A DNA stretch of 64,000 bases. Origin: Leptasterias polaris. Lineage: Eukaryota > Echinodermata > Asteroidea > Forcipulatida > Asteriidae. Positions 1 through 10,656 of this stretch are shown one piece after another (the stretch's first letter is position 1; every line of letters begins with the position of its first letter). The notes beneath the pieces are model-generated. The model searched no databases, was not told where the DNA came from, and saw only the letters and a program-made list of their open reading frames with translations. Made by a program: the position numbers and the translations under genes. Where the stretch lies: NCBI GenBank assembly GCA_037783415.1, contig JAZGTN010000028.1, positions 887,001-951,000 on the forward strand, written 5' to 3'.

Positions 1-1421
1 GAAAGGTTTGTCGGGCATCTTGATAGGATAAAATGGTTTGAAGGGCACAATATGCCGAGTATAATGGGAATTGTCATTTTCTGTTTAGGTAGGTAAGACA
101 ATTCAGAAAAACAAAAATGTTAAGTTAAAATATCAATACAATGTTTGAGGCGTCCGTGTGGAAACAAAGAATCCTCTTTTTGCGTGAACTTTAATATGTT
201 GATTGGATTAGTTCGGGAAGAGGAACTATATCGCATTATACCTGATTGAACTATTCAGGGTGCTTTTCTATTTATCTATAAACTATAACCTCCTCCTTTG
301 GGGGGGGGGGGGGGGCGTCTAGAGAGTGAGATCGGATTTCAAAAATGAATAGTTTGCTGAACATTTTTCTCTGATTTCCGCTTGTATTATTCATGAACAT
401 TCTTTACAGCTCATATAAGTGCTCATGTATAAGTCAACCAATATTTTCCTGAGCTACAGCTAGGTGTTGTATTTTCCTGAGCTACAGCTAGGTGTTGTAT
501 TCCCTGTTGTGAAACAGATGTAAGAAACAGCAATCCCCTTGAAACCAAAAACGTCCCCCGCCTATTTTGTTTTTGCTTATATTAACATATTTTTTTGATT
601 TTTTAAACCAACCCTTGGTTTTCATAAAATATTAAAATGACGGATATACCTAGTAACATGTACTTTATGCAAACTTATTTCTTACTCATTTTGAGAAACT
701 TCTTAGCTATTTTTATGAGATCAAAGTGTCGGGCTGATACAGTTTGGTTGTTGCGCTTTAATGTATAAAGTGGAAAGACATTTATCCTATCTAGCTCTTT
801 GCCAACTTGTCTCATCATGTTTGTTGTCTAGTGATGTCCATTTACCACGCAATAACTCTCTACATTACTTCAGTTTCAATTAAAAACGGAAAGATCTTGC
901 TTTTGATTGTACCGGTTGACCATGATAGCGTTGTAAGTGCATATTGTAAAGACTCGGACTATCAAACGAAACCGCCTCAATGAACACCATCCGTTTCCTA
1001 CAAGAAAACATTTAGAAAGAATGCTAATCCACGCACGGCTTCTTTTTGAAGATTTGTTTCTTTGTTTGTTTGTTTGTTTGTTTGTTTGACTTTGTTTGCC
1101 TTTGTGTTTATTATATATATATATTTTATTTGTTTATTTACTTATTTTTTCCCTCTCTCTTGTTCATCTTTCTTCTTCTTTGCATCTTCTTCGTCTTTTT
1201 CTTCTTCGTTTTTTTTTTTTTTTTTTTTTTTCAAAGTGCGGTGAGGAATTTAAACTCAATGTGTAATGTTTGCCCCGGACATTTGTTATTAAAATTCAAT
1301 ATATATATATGGACAAACTGATCACGGCAATATTCTTCCAAGGGTTATTCTTTATTGTTTAAACATCGCAGATAACTGTTCATTAAGAAAGACGTTTCTC
1401 GAGTTAATTGTTGACGAATTT
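1..1421. other. Intergenic, no gene seen
   Basis: AT-rich sequence with no supportable coding region. It contains a G homopolymer at about 300-316, a perfect 28-bp tandem duplication (443-470 and 471-498), a TTTG microsatellite around 1060-1090 and a long C/T-rich tract (about 1140-1235). The open frames across the T-rich tract are low complexity and not credible genes. Confidence 0.8.
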
Positions 1422-1496
1422 GTTTTCAAAAGCAGAAATCAAAACGTCTTCTTTTTAAATCGATTCGATTAAATTAACATTTTAAATAGTATTGTG
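1422..1496. repeat. 75-bp LINE target-site duplication, 3' side copy
   Basis: This 75-bp stretch recurs identically at 11264-11338. The two copies lie exactly outside the 3' and 5' ends of the minus-strand LINE, so they read as its target-site duplication. The length is large but plausible for target-primed reverse transcription. Confidence 0.9.
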
Positions 1497-1548
1497 ATGA
1501 TGATGATGTATGTTACTCCAGCAGTACCATATAGGTTGCTATTGGAGG

Positions 1549-1566
1549 GTACTCTCGCAAGAGTAC
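1549..1566 (-). other. LINE 3' UTR stem-loop
   Basis: A 7-bp perfect stem (GTACTCT paired with AGAGTAC) encloses a 4-nt loop, located between the LINE stop codon and the trinucleotide tail. Some LINE reverse transcriptases recognise a 3' hairpin of their RNA; that role here is inference. Confidence 0.5.
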
Positions 1567-1573
1567 CAGGTAA

Positions 1574-4190
1574 CTAGTTCTTTGGTTTAGGCTTTGTCTT
1601 CTTTGGTTTGTATCTAGGTTTGGGTAAATTGTGAGACATCATTCCCTTGATCATGACATCTCGGGGGATGTTTTTTGTTGCATAACGTTTGACGACTTGT
1701 GAAAGAACTGTGCAGGGATGTGGACCAGGTTTCTTCGATTTCGAATTTTCAAAGCAGCACTGCTTGATCGCACTATCATTATCAGAACGGATGACATGTG
1801 CAATCCATCTTTCTTGTTGATCCTCGATAAATTCTTGTAGAGTTGCTGTGTTGCATTTCTCAAGTATACGTTGGTTTGTATGAATATACCTAAAAATTGT
1901 CTCGGGTGAGGTTTCGGGGTCACCCTTTTTCACACGTTGGAAACCGCCTTTGACCATATGTCGAAGGTATTTGACATACACAGAGTTCATTCTGTCCATC
2001 TGAGTAGTCGTTAATGTCCAGGTCTGAACGCCGTAGGTTAGGCGAGAACGAACAAGTGTATTGAAAAACGACGTACGGATGTGGAGTTGGATACTTCGGT
2101 TGGTGAAGAATGGTTTCATTTCATAAAACTTTGATCTTGCGGAGTTAATTCGGTTTAGGACTTCTTCGTTGCAGGTTCGAGGGGTACCATAGTTGAAAAC
2201 TGAGCCGAGATAGCGGAAGTTCTCAGCATTAATCAGATCTGTGTTTGCTATGGTACACAAAGTGGTCGGGTAGTTCTCGGTTGTATCGGTTAGGAGCATA
2301 GTCTCGGTTTTTGAGATGTTCATTTTCAACCCAAAACTGTTGAGGATCACATGGAGTATTTCAAGATTACGTTGGAGGTCAGCTTGACTATGTGCGAATA
2401 TGACAAGGTCGTCAGCATATCCGATCCATTTGATGAAGGATTGATTCCCGGATTGAGCTAGACGTCGCTTTAACCGATTGGCTCGAGATGTTGCGCTGTT
2501 TGGGATAAGAAATTCGAGTTTCACACCAGGGAGTCCTGCTTCGACGCAACGTTTTTCGAAAATCCTCATGATGTAGTCCATGTAGAGGTTGAAAAGATAA
2601 GGCGACTCTGGGCCACCTTGGCGGACTCCTGAAGATATGCGGAACTGATTTTCAGGGGGATCGCCAGAGATGTGGGCGGCTGTAGACTGATACAGTGATT
2701 CGATGATGTCGATTAGGAGGGAAGGCTGACCATCTTTAGCTAAACGCTGTTTGATTGAACGGAAGAGCCAGTCTCTGTTGACATGGTCGAAAGCGGCACT
2801 GAGATCAATGAACGATGTGAACAAGGGTTGGTTTGTTTTGTGTTGGACCTTTTTTACTGTTTGTAGAATATATGAAGCATCAGTGCAACCGCGATTGCTT
2901 CTGAATCCCATCTGGTATTCAAGCAAACTACTCTCATACCAGCCATCAATTCTTCGTAGTAAAATGCACATACAAACTTTCATAAGAATGGTTCCAATGC
3001 TCAGTCCTCTGTACATGGTCGGATCATTGGGCCGTCCCTTACGCTTCCATAAAGCCGTAATTTTTGCCAGACACCAAGCAGATGGTATTCCACCGAGCTC
3101 CCATACCTCTCGGAAGATTTCAGTCAACTCACGGACAGCAGCATCAGACATAATTGAGAGTTTGAGGATCTCACCAGGGATGTCTGTTGATGCTTTGCCA
3201 TTTTGTAGAGATTTGATAACAGTTACGATTTCCTGTGAGGATGGAGGGTCAGTAGACATTTTCTTGTCAGTGGGGAAGCTCAAGAACGAGATGTCATCGG
3301 ATAGAAGTTCTGGTGGGGTGGGTTTGTTTGAGAAATCAGGGTTGAAGTGGTTTTTAAAGTGGACATCGAGGCCTGGACACTTTATGGGTGGTGGACGTTT
3401 GTGGAGGGTAGTCGCCTGATTTTTGGCACGGATGTAAGCAGCTTCAATCTCTCGAGCTTCGTGAGCGAGGTTGAGAAGTTTTGCTTCTTGCCGGTAGTGC
3501 TCATTCCTGAGATATTTCACCCGATGTCTAATTTTGCGTTGCATCTGGCAGTACCGACGCTTGTCAGAGTTGAGCAGAGATTTTCGATCGGCTAATAGTT
3601 GCAATAAAACTTTGTCGTTGTCCCATGGGTGACTTTTGGTGGGGTTTCGAGAGAGTTTTGGAAAGGTTGCTTCCGCAGCGAATCTGATCGAATCAATCAG
3701 TTGGTCATGTCGTCTATTTAGATCAGTGGGAGTTTGGTAAGCATCGATTGTTTCAGTTACTGCCGCTGTAAAAGCATTCTGAATTGTGGTGTTATTGTTG
3801 TTTAAAGCACTTTTGAGGTCAAGACGCAGGGCTTTATTCTTTTTCATGGTCGGTATAAAACGGGCTGTCTTTGAGCGAGGTGTATGTAGTCGTAGTACAA
3901 GTAGCCGATGGTCGGAATGGAAGTCAAAGCTACATCGAACACGGCAGTCAAGGACATAGCGATGTAAGGTACGTGACGATATAGCCCAGTCTAAAGTTTT
4001 ACAGGTGACGCCGTCATTAGAATACCATGTATCGGTATGTTTACAGGGATGACAGAACCATGTGTTTGTCAAACAGAGCTTGCGGTCAGTGCAAAATTCA
4101 ATGAGCATTTCCCCGTTCTGGTTGTACACAAACTGATCGTTTGGAGAGTGGGGTTCACCTCGGAAGGATTTGAGACCGGTGATAGTGCTG
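1574..4190 (-). CDS. LINE ORF, 3' part: end of endonuclease, reverse transcriptase, C-terminal region
   Basis: This is codons 166-1037 of the LINE protein, which would copy LINE RNA into the genome at a nicked target. It opens in the second half of the APE-type endonuclease, with the SDH motif at about residues 258-260. The reverse transcriptase follows, with the FIDLSAAFD block near residue 628 and the YADD catalytic motif at 757-760 (plus positions 2408-2419). A basic C-terminal tail ends at the stop at 1574-1576. The frame is open throughout. An apparent ATG at 4268-4270 lies in the piggyBac end and is not the LINE start. The 5' part lies at 10653-11149, separated by the piggyBac insertion. 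Confidence 0.88.
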
Positions 4191-4208
4191 TTAACCACTT
4201 CACGTCGG
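4191..4208 (+). repeat. piggyBac left end: TTAA target plus 14-bp TIR
   Basis: TTAA at 4191-4194 is followed by CCACTTCACGTCGG (4195-4208). The reverse complement of this 14-mer, followed by TTAA, occurs at 10639-10656. TTAA duplication and a TIR starting CC are the signature of piggyBac elements. Confidence 0.93.
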
Positions 4209-4500
4209 ATGACGGAAATTTCCGCACAATTCTGCTGAACGGAGATACGGTTGACGTCGACATCCGTCATACAGCTTTTCGAAAATTGCTAACCGTGCTG
4301 CCTACGGACGTAAAAAGACGTCAAATTAGTGCATCCATTTGAGACGGATGACGTAAAAAGACGTACCGCAAAAACATTAGGGCTAGCCGGATGACGTTTA
4401 TAAACGATAAAAAGGTCAGGACATTGCGACGGTTGACGTAAAATTACGATGTAGTGGTTTAGTTCTCAGTCCGGCTGACGTAAAAAGACGTCACAACATC
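4200..4500 (+). repeat. Subterminal TGACGT / AAAAAGACGT repeats of the piggyBac left end
   Basis: About seven short imperfect repeats with the core GG(A/T/C)TGACGT, several extended to TGACGTAAAAAGACGT, lie near 4203, 4247, 4303, 4345, 4387, 4429 and 4472. Two related copies (near 10381 and 10422) lie by the right end in the same orientation. Subterminal repeats are commonly transposase-binding sites, which I infer here. The core also resembles a CRE/ATF site. Confidence 0.7.
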
Positions 4501-4539
4501 GTTGTTTTTACACTTTGGAATTTTTCATTGTTCAAAGTT

Positions 4540-5780
4540 CCCATCCTGTTCGCATAATTATCTATGTGGAATCCCCTTACCTCATTCTCATATTCTTTGT
4601 TGTCATAAAATAAAGATGTAACATAATAAATAAAACTGCAGTCTCATGTTTCTTTGATTTGCATATAAATCCAGCCTACTCCTAACGCATCTTTGTTCAT
4701 GCTGTCCGCCCCAAACAATGAGGATTATCAGCTTATCGGCAGGGGATAACTTTTGCCTGTACACGGTCAACCCCCCAACACCTTTGTTCCATTTGTCTCC
4801 ATTGAAACCCGTAACCCCTAACCCCTTGGTGTCAACTTAGCTGTAACAAAATAAAAAGGGTAAAGTAATAAACACAAGTATGCTATCAATATTCAGCCAT
4901 CCCGGTCATATCCATCGGTACTCGGACGGGTTCAGTAATGCGATGCACGGGGGATAAAACTATGGTCTCATAATTTTTCTTTGACTTGCATATAAATCCA
5001 GCCTACTCCTAACGCATCTTTGTTCATGCTGTATGCCCAAAACAATGAGGATTATCAGCTTATCGTTTTCTGTCTTCATTGTCTCCTTGCTGGCCAACTA
5101 TATACCTATATAAATTTGTACCTGGGCTTGTGGACGTCTTTGCAATTTCAAATACCTAACCCGTGACCCCTTTCTTCTTTATTTGCTCCAGCATGCAAAT
5201 GATTGCACACCTTTGTTCCATTTGTCACCATTGAAACCCGTAACCCCTAACCCTTAGTCCCCTTCTTAGCTGTAACTAAATAAAAATGGGAAAAGTAATA
5301 AACACAAGTATGCTATCAATATTCAGCCATCCCGGTCATATCCATCGGTACTGGGACGAGTCCAGTGATGCGATGCACGGGGGATACCTCACGGCCGACA
5401 CGGTCAACACCTGTCCCAGACTGCCGGGCCCTTCCCTTCCATCTCCAAATGGGGCTAGCTTTTGCCTGTACACGGTCAACCCTTGTCCCCGTACCCCCGA
5501 TTGCGCTCTCCCCTCCCTCTCTATTCTGGTGGGCCTGTCAACGCGTTACACATGGATACTTCATGCCTTGACCCGGTCATCATTTCGGTGCTTTGATCAA
5601 TAATTTGTCTAAGTATGTGGAATCCCCTTGCCTCATACTTGTATTCTTAGTTGCAATACAATCAAGATGTAAAATAATAAATAAATAAAACTACGGTCTC
5701 ATAATTTTTCTTTGACTTGCATATTATAAATCCAGCCTACTCCTAACGCATCTTTGTTCATGCTGTCTGCCCCAAACAAT
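4540..5780 (+). repeat. Imperfect repeat blocks, left side of piggyBac
   Basis: Non-coding repeated blocks. A block beginning TGCTATCAATATTCAGCC occurs near 4879, 5309 and again at 9690. A block containing CCAGCCTACTCCTAA occurs near 4672, 4996, 5735 and 10118. Copies therefore lie on both sides of the transposase in the same orientation. Small open frames here are by-products of the repeats. Confidence 0.75.
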
Positions 5781-6039
5781 GAGGATTATCAGCGTATCGG
5801 CTTATGTCTTCATTGTCTCCTTGCTGGCTGACTACATACCTATAGAAATTTGTACCTGGGCTGATGGACGTCTGTGCAATTTCAAATTCCTAACCCGTGA
5901 CCCCTTTCTTCTTTATGTGCTCCAGCGTGCAAATGAATGCACACCTTTGTTACCATTGAAACCCGTAACCCCTAACCCATTTCCTTTCATTACAACCCAT
6001 TCATGCTTTATGGTTGGAGAAATAACAGCTAATTTTTCA

Positions 6040-6048
6040 TATATAAAG
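6040..6048 (+). promoter_or_regulatory. TATA box of the piggyBac transposase
   Basis: TATATAAAG lies 35 nt before the ATG at 6083, at a suitable distance for a TATA-driven start with a very short 5' UTR. Inferred from motif and position. Confidence 0.55.
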
Positions 6049-6082
6049 CTTGTTCAGTTGGTGGAGTCACACACATCAAATC

Positions 6083-7747
6083 ATGGCATCTTTGCGAGCT
6101 CAACGTGGTCGCAATAACTTTGTTGACGCTACTTCAAGTGGCTCCGAAGAGGAATCCTCTTCTTCAGAGTCAGACCCTGAAACAGATTCAAGTGATGAAT
6201 CAAGTGATGGGTCTTCTGCAAGTGTTCCAGCACAGGCAGCGGCACCAGTGCCTAATCCAGTAGTTTGGGCGGACCGAGACTGTTTTCCTCGCCGTTTTGG
6301 GTTTTCCGGTGGAGACGGTGTCCAAATAAACTTAGATGAGTCCAGCACAAAGCTTGATGTATTTCACGAATTTTTCTCCGAAGAGCAGTTTCAGAACATT
6401 GCCGATGAAACCAACAAGTTTGCCACTGACAACCCGCAAGACAATGATGGCAACCACATAAGAGACTGGTTTGACACGTCTGCCGACGAAGTGAAAGCAC
6501 TAATAATATCGCTGCACATTTTGATGGGTGTCACTACTAAACCAGATGTGCGATTCTTCTGGAGTAGGGAACCCATGATAGAGAGTCCATTTTTTGGAGA
6601 CACAATGCCAAGGGACCGGTTTCTGCAATTGCGAAGTTATCTCCACTTCAACAACAATGACAATGATGATGGAACCGATAGGCTGTACAAACTGCGGCCA
6701 TTCATTGATTCTGTGACTGAAAAATTCAAAACTGTGTATATTCCTTCACAAGATATATCCACTGATGAGTCGCTTTGGAAATTCCATGGGCGACTCAAGT
6801 TCAAACAGTTCAACCCTGCAAAAAGAGCACGATTTGGCATCAAGGTGTACAAGACATGCCAGAGCAGCGGTGAGGCAGCCGGGTACACATGGAACCTGAA
6901 GATCTACACTGGCGAGGACAGAGGTGCTCTTCTGGCAAGTACAAGTGCTGTTCTTGATCTGAACGAAGATCTACTCGACAAGGGGTACAACATCTTCGTT
7001 GACAACTGGTTTAGCAGCCCTGATCTGTTCCTCCGTCTTAGAGCCAGGCGCACCAATGCCTGTGGAACTGTCCGGCTGAACCGAAAGCAGATGCCGGCAG
7101 ACTTGAAAAAGGTCAAATTGAAGAAGGGAGAGATTGCCTACCGCTCCAGTTCAAGAGGTCTACTCGCACTTGTGTGGAAAGATAGGGAAGATGTGAGAAT
7201 GCTGTCAACCATGCACTCGGCATCGATGGAGGAGTCTAGAAAAAGAGACAAGGACGGAATCCCTGTTGAGAAACCTTCTTGCATCCTCGACTACAACAAG
7301 GGAAAGGGAGGAGTAGATCTGTCCGACCAACTTGCATCCTGCCACCGCAGTGTGAGGAGATCTGTGAAGTGGTACAAGAAGGTATTTTTCTATCTTCTTG
7401 ACCTTTGTTTGGTCAATTCATTCATCGTGTACAAGCTGCAGGGCCATGAACTACATTATTACGATTTTAGAATGTCTCTCGTCAGAGAAATTCTAGAGAC
7501 GGTCGCTTTGCCAGTTTATACTACCCGAGGAAGACCTCACGCACTACCCAGTCCAAATAGACTATCGGGAAGACATTTTCCCGTTGGTCTCCCGCCAACA
7601 GCCAACACACCGAGGCCTAGCAAGAGATGTGTAGTCTGCAAAGCATCAAAGAGGAGGAGAGAGACCAGGTACCAGTGTGACATTTGCAATGTTCCCCTAT
7701 GTATTGAGCCGTGCTTCAAGACATACCACACCGAGCGAGATTTTTGA
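6083..7747 (+). CDS. piggyBac transposase (554 aa)
   Basis: Cut-and-paste transposase acting at TTAA sites. The N-terminus is Ser/Glu/Asp-rich (about residues 15-45). The DDD catalytic domain follows, with Asp228 (TDESLW), Asp307 (VDNWFS) and Asp412 (GGVDLSD). The spacings of 79 and 105 are close to those of the cabbage looper enzyme (D268/D346/D447). The C-terminus has a Cys-rich zinc-binding segment starting CVVC and continuing CDIC...C, typical of the family. I chose the ATG at 6083 because it follows a TATA box at the right distance; the frame is open slightly further upstream but without another ATG. There is no internal stop and the length is normal, so the protein is probably functional. 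Confidence 0.94.
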   Translation: MASLRAQRGRNNFVDATSSGSEEESSSSESDPETDSSDESSDGSSASVPAQAAAPVPNPVVWADRDCFPRRFGFSGGDGVQINLDESSTKLDVFHEFFSEEQFQNIADETNKFATDNPQDNDGNHIRDWFDTSADEVKALIISLHILMGVTTKPDVRFFWSREPMIESPFFGDTMPRDRFLQLRSYLHFNNNDNDDGTDRLYKLRPFIDSVTEKFKTVYIPSQDISTDESLWKFHGRLKFKQFNPAKRARFGIKVYKTCQSSGEAAGYTWNLKIYTGEDRGALLASTSAVLDLNEDLLDKGYNIFVDNWFSSPDLFLRLRARRTNACGTVRLNRKQMPADLKKVKLKKGEIAYRSSSRGLLALVWKDREDVRMLSTMHSASMEESRKRDKDGIPVEKPSCILDYNKGKGGVDLSDQLASCHRSVRRSVKWYKKVFFYLLDLCLVNSFIVYKLQGHELHYYDFRMSLVREILETVALPVYTTRGRPHALPSPNRLSGRHFPVGLPPTANTPRPSKRCVVCKASKRRRETRYQCDICNVPLCIEPCFKTYHTERDF

Positions 7748-7883
7748 ACTGTATTGCATTGAACTGTATTGAACTGAACCGTATTGTAGTTGAACTTGTT
7801 TTAGCAAAGATGCCATGATTTGATGTGTAAAATATCTAGGGTACAACCATGTGTAAATATATTTTGGAATAAGAGTTGCCTCT

Positions 7884-7957
7884 GAAAAGAACCGTTGCTA
7901 AGATCTCAATATTTTTACTGGGGCAAAATATTGAGACCTTGGCAACGGCTCTTTTTA
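7884..7957. repeat. Hairpin 1 in piggyBac 3' region
   Basis: Imperfect inverted repeat with arms of about 30 nt built on AAGAACCGTTGC and GCAACGGCTCTT. Outer arms around it (about 7850-7880 and 7970-7996) also pair. Confidence 0.75.
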
Positions 7958-8201
7958 GGGCCAATTGTCCTTCCAAAATATGTTTACACATGGCAGTACC
8001 CAAAAATTTACTAGTGATGCCATGATTTGATTTGATTTGATGTGTATCAACTCTAGGGTATAACCATGTGTAAATATATCTCGTACTCCAATTCCCACTA
8101 CACCGTGCGCCCGGCCGACCACGCCGTGGCCCACGGCGGCTTTCACGCCTTCGGAGCCCTCCTTATGTTTTTCATTGTTTTCGCCGACTTGTACTTTTTC
8201 T

Positions 8202-8274
8202 GAAAAGAACCGTTGCCAAGATCTCGATATATTGACAGGGGCAAAATGTCGAGACCTTAGCAACGGCTCTTTTT
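8202..8274. repeat. Hairpin 2 in piggyBac 3' region
   Basis: Second copy of the AAGAACCGTTGC / GCAACGGCTCTT inverted repeat, within unit 1 of the duplication. Confidence 0.75.
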
Positions 8275-8489
8275 GTGCCAATTGACCAGAGATGTAATGC
8301 GAAGAAAGTCATATTATTTTATCTTGGCATTTTTTTCCTTGTCTTTATTTACATGCATTTGAAATTGGGACATACCACACCGAGCGAGATTTTTGAACTG
8401 TATTGCATTGAACTGTATTGAACTGAACTGTATTGTAGTTGAACTTGTTTTAGCAAAGATGCCATGATTTGATGTGTAAAATCTCTAGT

Positions 8490-8676
8490 GTAAAATCTCT
8501 AGGGTACAACCATGTGTAAATATATTTTGGAATAAGAGTTGCCTCTGAAAAGAACCGTTGCCAAGATCTCAATATTTTGACTGGGGCAAAATGTTAAGAC
8601 CTTGGCAACGGCTCTTTTTAGGGCCAATTGTCCGTCCAAAATATATTTACACATGGTTGTACCCTAGAGATTTTAC
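8490..8676. repeat. Long palindrome (hairpin 3) with 41-nt perfect outer arms
   Basis: Positions 8490-8530 are the exact reverse complement of 8636-8676 (41 nt). Inside them lies the third hairpin copy (8546-8619). The whole could fold into a stem of more than 70 bp with few interruptions. Confidence 0.88.
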
Positions 8677-8828
8677 TAGTGATGCCATGATTTGATGTGT
8701 AGAAACTGGTACAACCATGTGTAAATATATCTCGTACTCCAAGTCCCACGCCACCGTGCGCCCGGCCGACCACGGCGGCTTTCACGCCTTCGGAGCCCTC
8801 CTTATGTTTTTCATTGTTTTCGCCGACT

Positions 8829-8898
8829 TAGCCGTTTGCTAAGATCTCGATATATTGACCGGGGAAAAATGTCGAGACCAATAGCAACGGCTCTTTTT
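8829..8898. repeat. Hairpin 4 in piggyBac 3' region
   Basis: Fourth, somewhat degraded copy of the same inverted repeat, in unit 2 of the duplication. Confidence 0.65.
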
Positions 8899-9059
8899 GG
8901 GCCAATTGACCAGAGATGTAATGCGAAGAAAGTCATATTTTGTTTGTCTAGGCATTCTTTTCCTCTTGTTTATTTTATTTACATGCATTTGAAATTGGTA
9001 ATGTCAATAAATTTGTTTATTTTATTTACATGCATTTGAAATTGGTAATGTCAATAAAT

Positions 9060-10630
9060 ATTCTGTTCCTTGTTTTACTTGTAAATAGAAACACAAATGT
9101 AAACCCACACTTTTGTGTTTATGTGAATACTTCTGATGGAGGAAAACCAATAAATTATTTTGTTCCTTGTTTACTTGTATATACTTTCTTGGTTTTGTAT
9201 TCGGGAGTCCCCTAACCAGTCATTGACTTGCATACATCTACCAGACACCTAACCATATTGTTCATGCTGTCGGCCCCAAACAATGATTGGACACCTTTGT
9301 TTCATTTGTCTTCATTGAAACCCATAATCCCTTGGCTGTGTTACAACAAAAGTATAAAATGTAAACATTGAAGCATGCAAATGATTGGACACCTTTTGTT
9401 CCATCTGTCTCCATTGAAACCCCTAATCCCTTGGTACCATCTTAGCTGTAACAAAATAAAAAGGCTAAAATAATAACGGGTCCGGCAATGCGTTTCACGG
9501 GGGATACCTCATGGGCTGACCCGGTCAGCACTTGTCCCAGTACTCCACTCCCAGGCCCTTGCTTTTTCCTGTACACGGTCAACCCTTTTCCCCCATACTC
9601 CCCACCCCCCCCACACCTTTGTTCCATTTTTCTCCATTGAAACCACTAAACCCCTTGGTACCAACTTAGCTGTAACAAAATAAAAAGGGTATGCTATCAA
9701 TATTCAGCCATCCCGGTCATATCCATCGGTACTGGGACACGGGTCCAGTGATGCGATGCACGGGGGATACCTCACGGCCGACACAGTCAACTACTGTCCC
9801 AGTACTCCACTGCCGGGCCGGGCCCTTCCATCTCAAACGGGGGCTAGCTTTTGTCTGTACACGGTCAACCCTTGTCCCCGTACCCCACGACTGCGCTCTC
9901 CCCTCTATAAACTGGTGGGCCTCTCAACGCGTTACACATGGATACTTCATGCCTTGACCTGGTCATCATTTCGGTGCTTTGATCAATTTGTCTATGTGGA
10001 ATCCCCTCGCCTCATACTTGTATTTGTATTTAGTTGCAATACAATCAAGTTGTAAAATAATAAATAAATAAAACTATGGTCTCATAATTTTTCTTTGACT
10101 TGCATATAAATCCAGCCTACTCCTAAACGTATCTTTGTTCATGCTGTCTGCCCCAAACAATGAGGATTATCAGCTTATCGGCTTCAGTCTTCATTGTCTC
10201 CTTGCTGGCCGACTACTTACCTATAGAAATTTGTACCTGGGCTGGTGGACGTCTTTGCAATTTCAATTACCTAACCCGTTTCCCGGGGATACTGCTTGCC
10301 AGCACCACCACGTCTTCCCTTTCTTTGTTCCACATGTGTCTATTGACGACCGCAATCCCTGAACTACACATCGCTTCGGGACGGTTGACGTCCGTTTTGC
10401 AATGGACATTTGTTCCACCCTGCCGGTTGACGTAAATTTCAGTCCGCGAACGGCGAAATGAAAACGCCCGCCACGGGCGTTCTATCGAAGGAATTTTGAA
10501 AATTCCGACGCCAACATTCTTGGCATGGGTGTATTGATCTATTATCGAGGAAAAAACTTTAACCTTTCGCCGGGGAAAAAACCCTAATTTTTTTCCAAAA
10601 ATAATACCGCCCAGAGGCCCAGCATTTTTT
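9060..10630. other. piggyBac right arm, non-coding
   Basis: No gene seen. Positions 9690-10260 are repeat copies of the blocks found at 4880-5780. The TGACGT motifs near 10381 and 10422 match the left subterminal repeats. Confidence 0.7.
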
Positions 10631-10638
10631 TTATAATA

Positions 10639-10656
10639 CCGACGTGAAGTGGTTAA
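10639..10656 (-). repeat. piggyBac right end: 14-bp TIR plus TTAA
   Basis: CCGACGTGAAGTGG (10639-10652) followed by TTAA (10653-10656) is the exact inverse of the left end at 4191-4208. Confidence 0.93.

Larger units (their letters stand above)
7720..8996 (+). repeat. About 650-bp tandem duplication 3' of the transposase
   Basis: Unit 1 (7720-8368) begins with the last codons of the transposase (the Tyr-His-Thr-Glu-Arg-Asp-Phe stop segment) and runs through 3' flanking DNA. Unit 2 (8369-8996) repeats it with small differences, including the same codons and stop. Each unit holds two hairpins. A further roughly 48-bp tandem repeat follows at about 8962-9057. AATAAA polyadenylation-like signals occur near 9006 and 9053. 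Confidence 0.85.
4195..10652 (+). mobile_element. piggyBac-family DNA transposon, apparently autonomous
   Basis: A 6,458-bp element with 14-bp perfect TIRs, TTAA target duplications and an intact transposase gene (6083-7747). It sits inside the LINE endonuclease codons for Gly-Asp-Leu-Asn, and the LINE frame continues exactly if one TTAA is counted once. It is long for a piggyBac. The extra length is non-coding: subterminal TGACGT repeats, duplicated blocks on both sides of the transposase, and a duplicated hairpin region 3' of it. Confidence 0.93.

Noticed and set aside
1046..1321. Open frames over the T/C-rich tract
   Set aside because: Phe/Leu-rich low-complexity translation of a pyrimidine tract; no domain and no conservation signal.
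2751..3595. Plus-strand open frames opposite the LINE
   Set aside because: Antisense shadows of the reverse-transcriptase ORF, which carries recognisable motifs on the minus strand.
4191..4270. Apparent N-terminus of the LINE ORF at 4270
   Set aside because: These codons lie inside the piggyBac left end. The real upstream coding sequence is at 10653-11149.
5286..5603. Open frames repeated near 5286 and 9691 as a possible small gene family
   Set aside because: They come from duplicated non-coding piggyBac blocks and change frame between copies.
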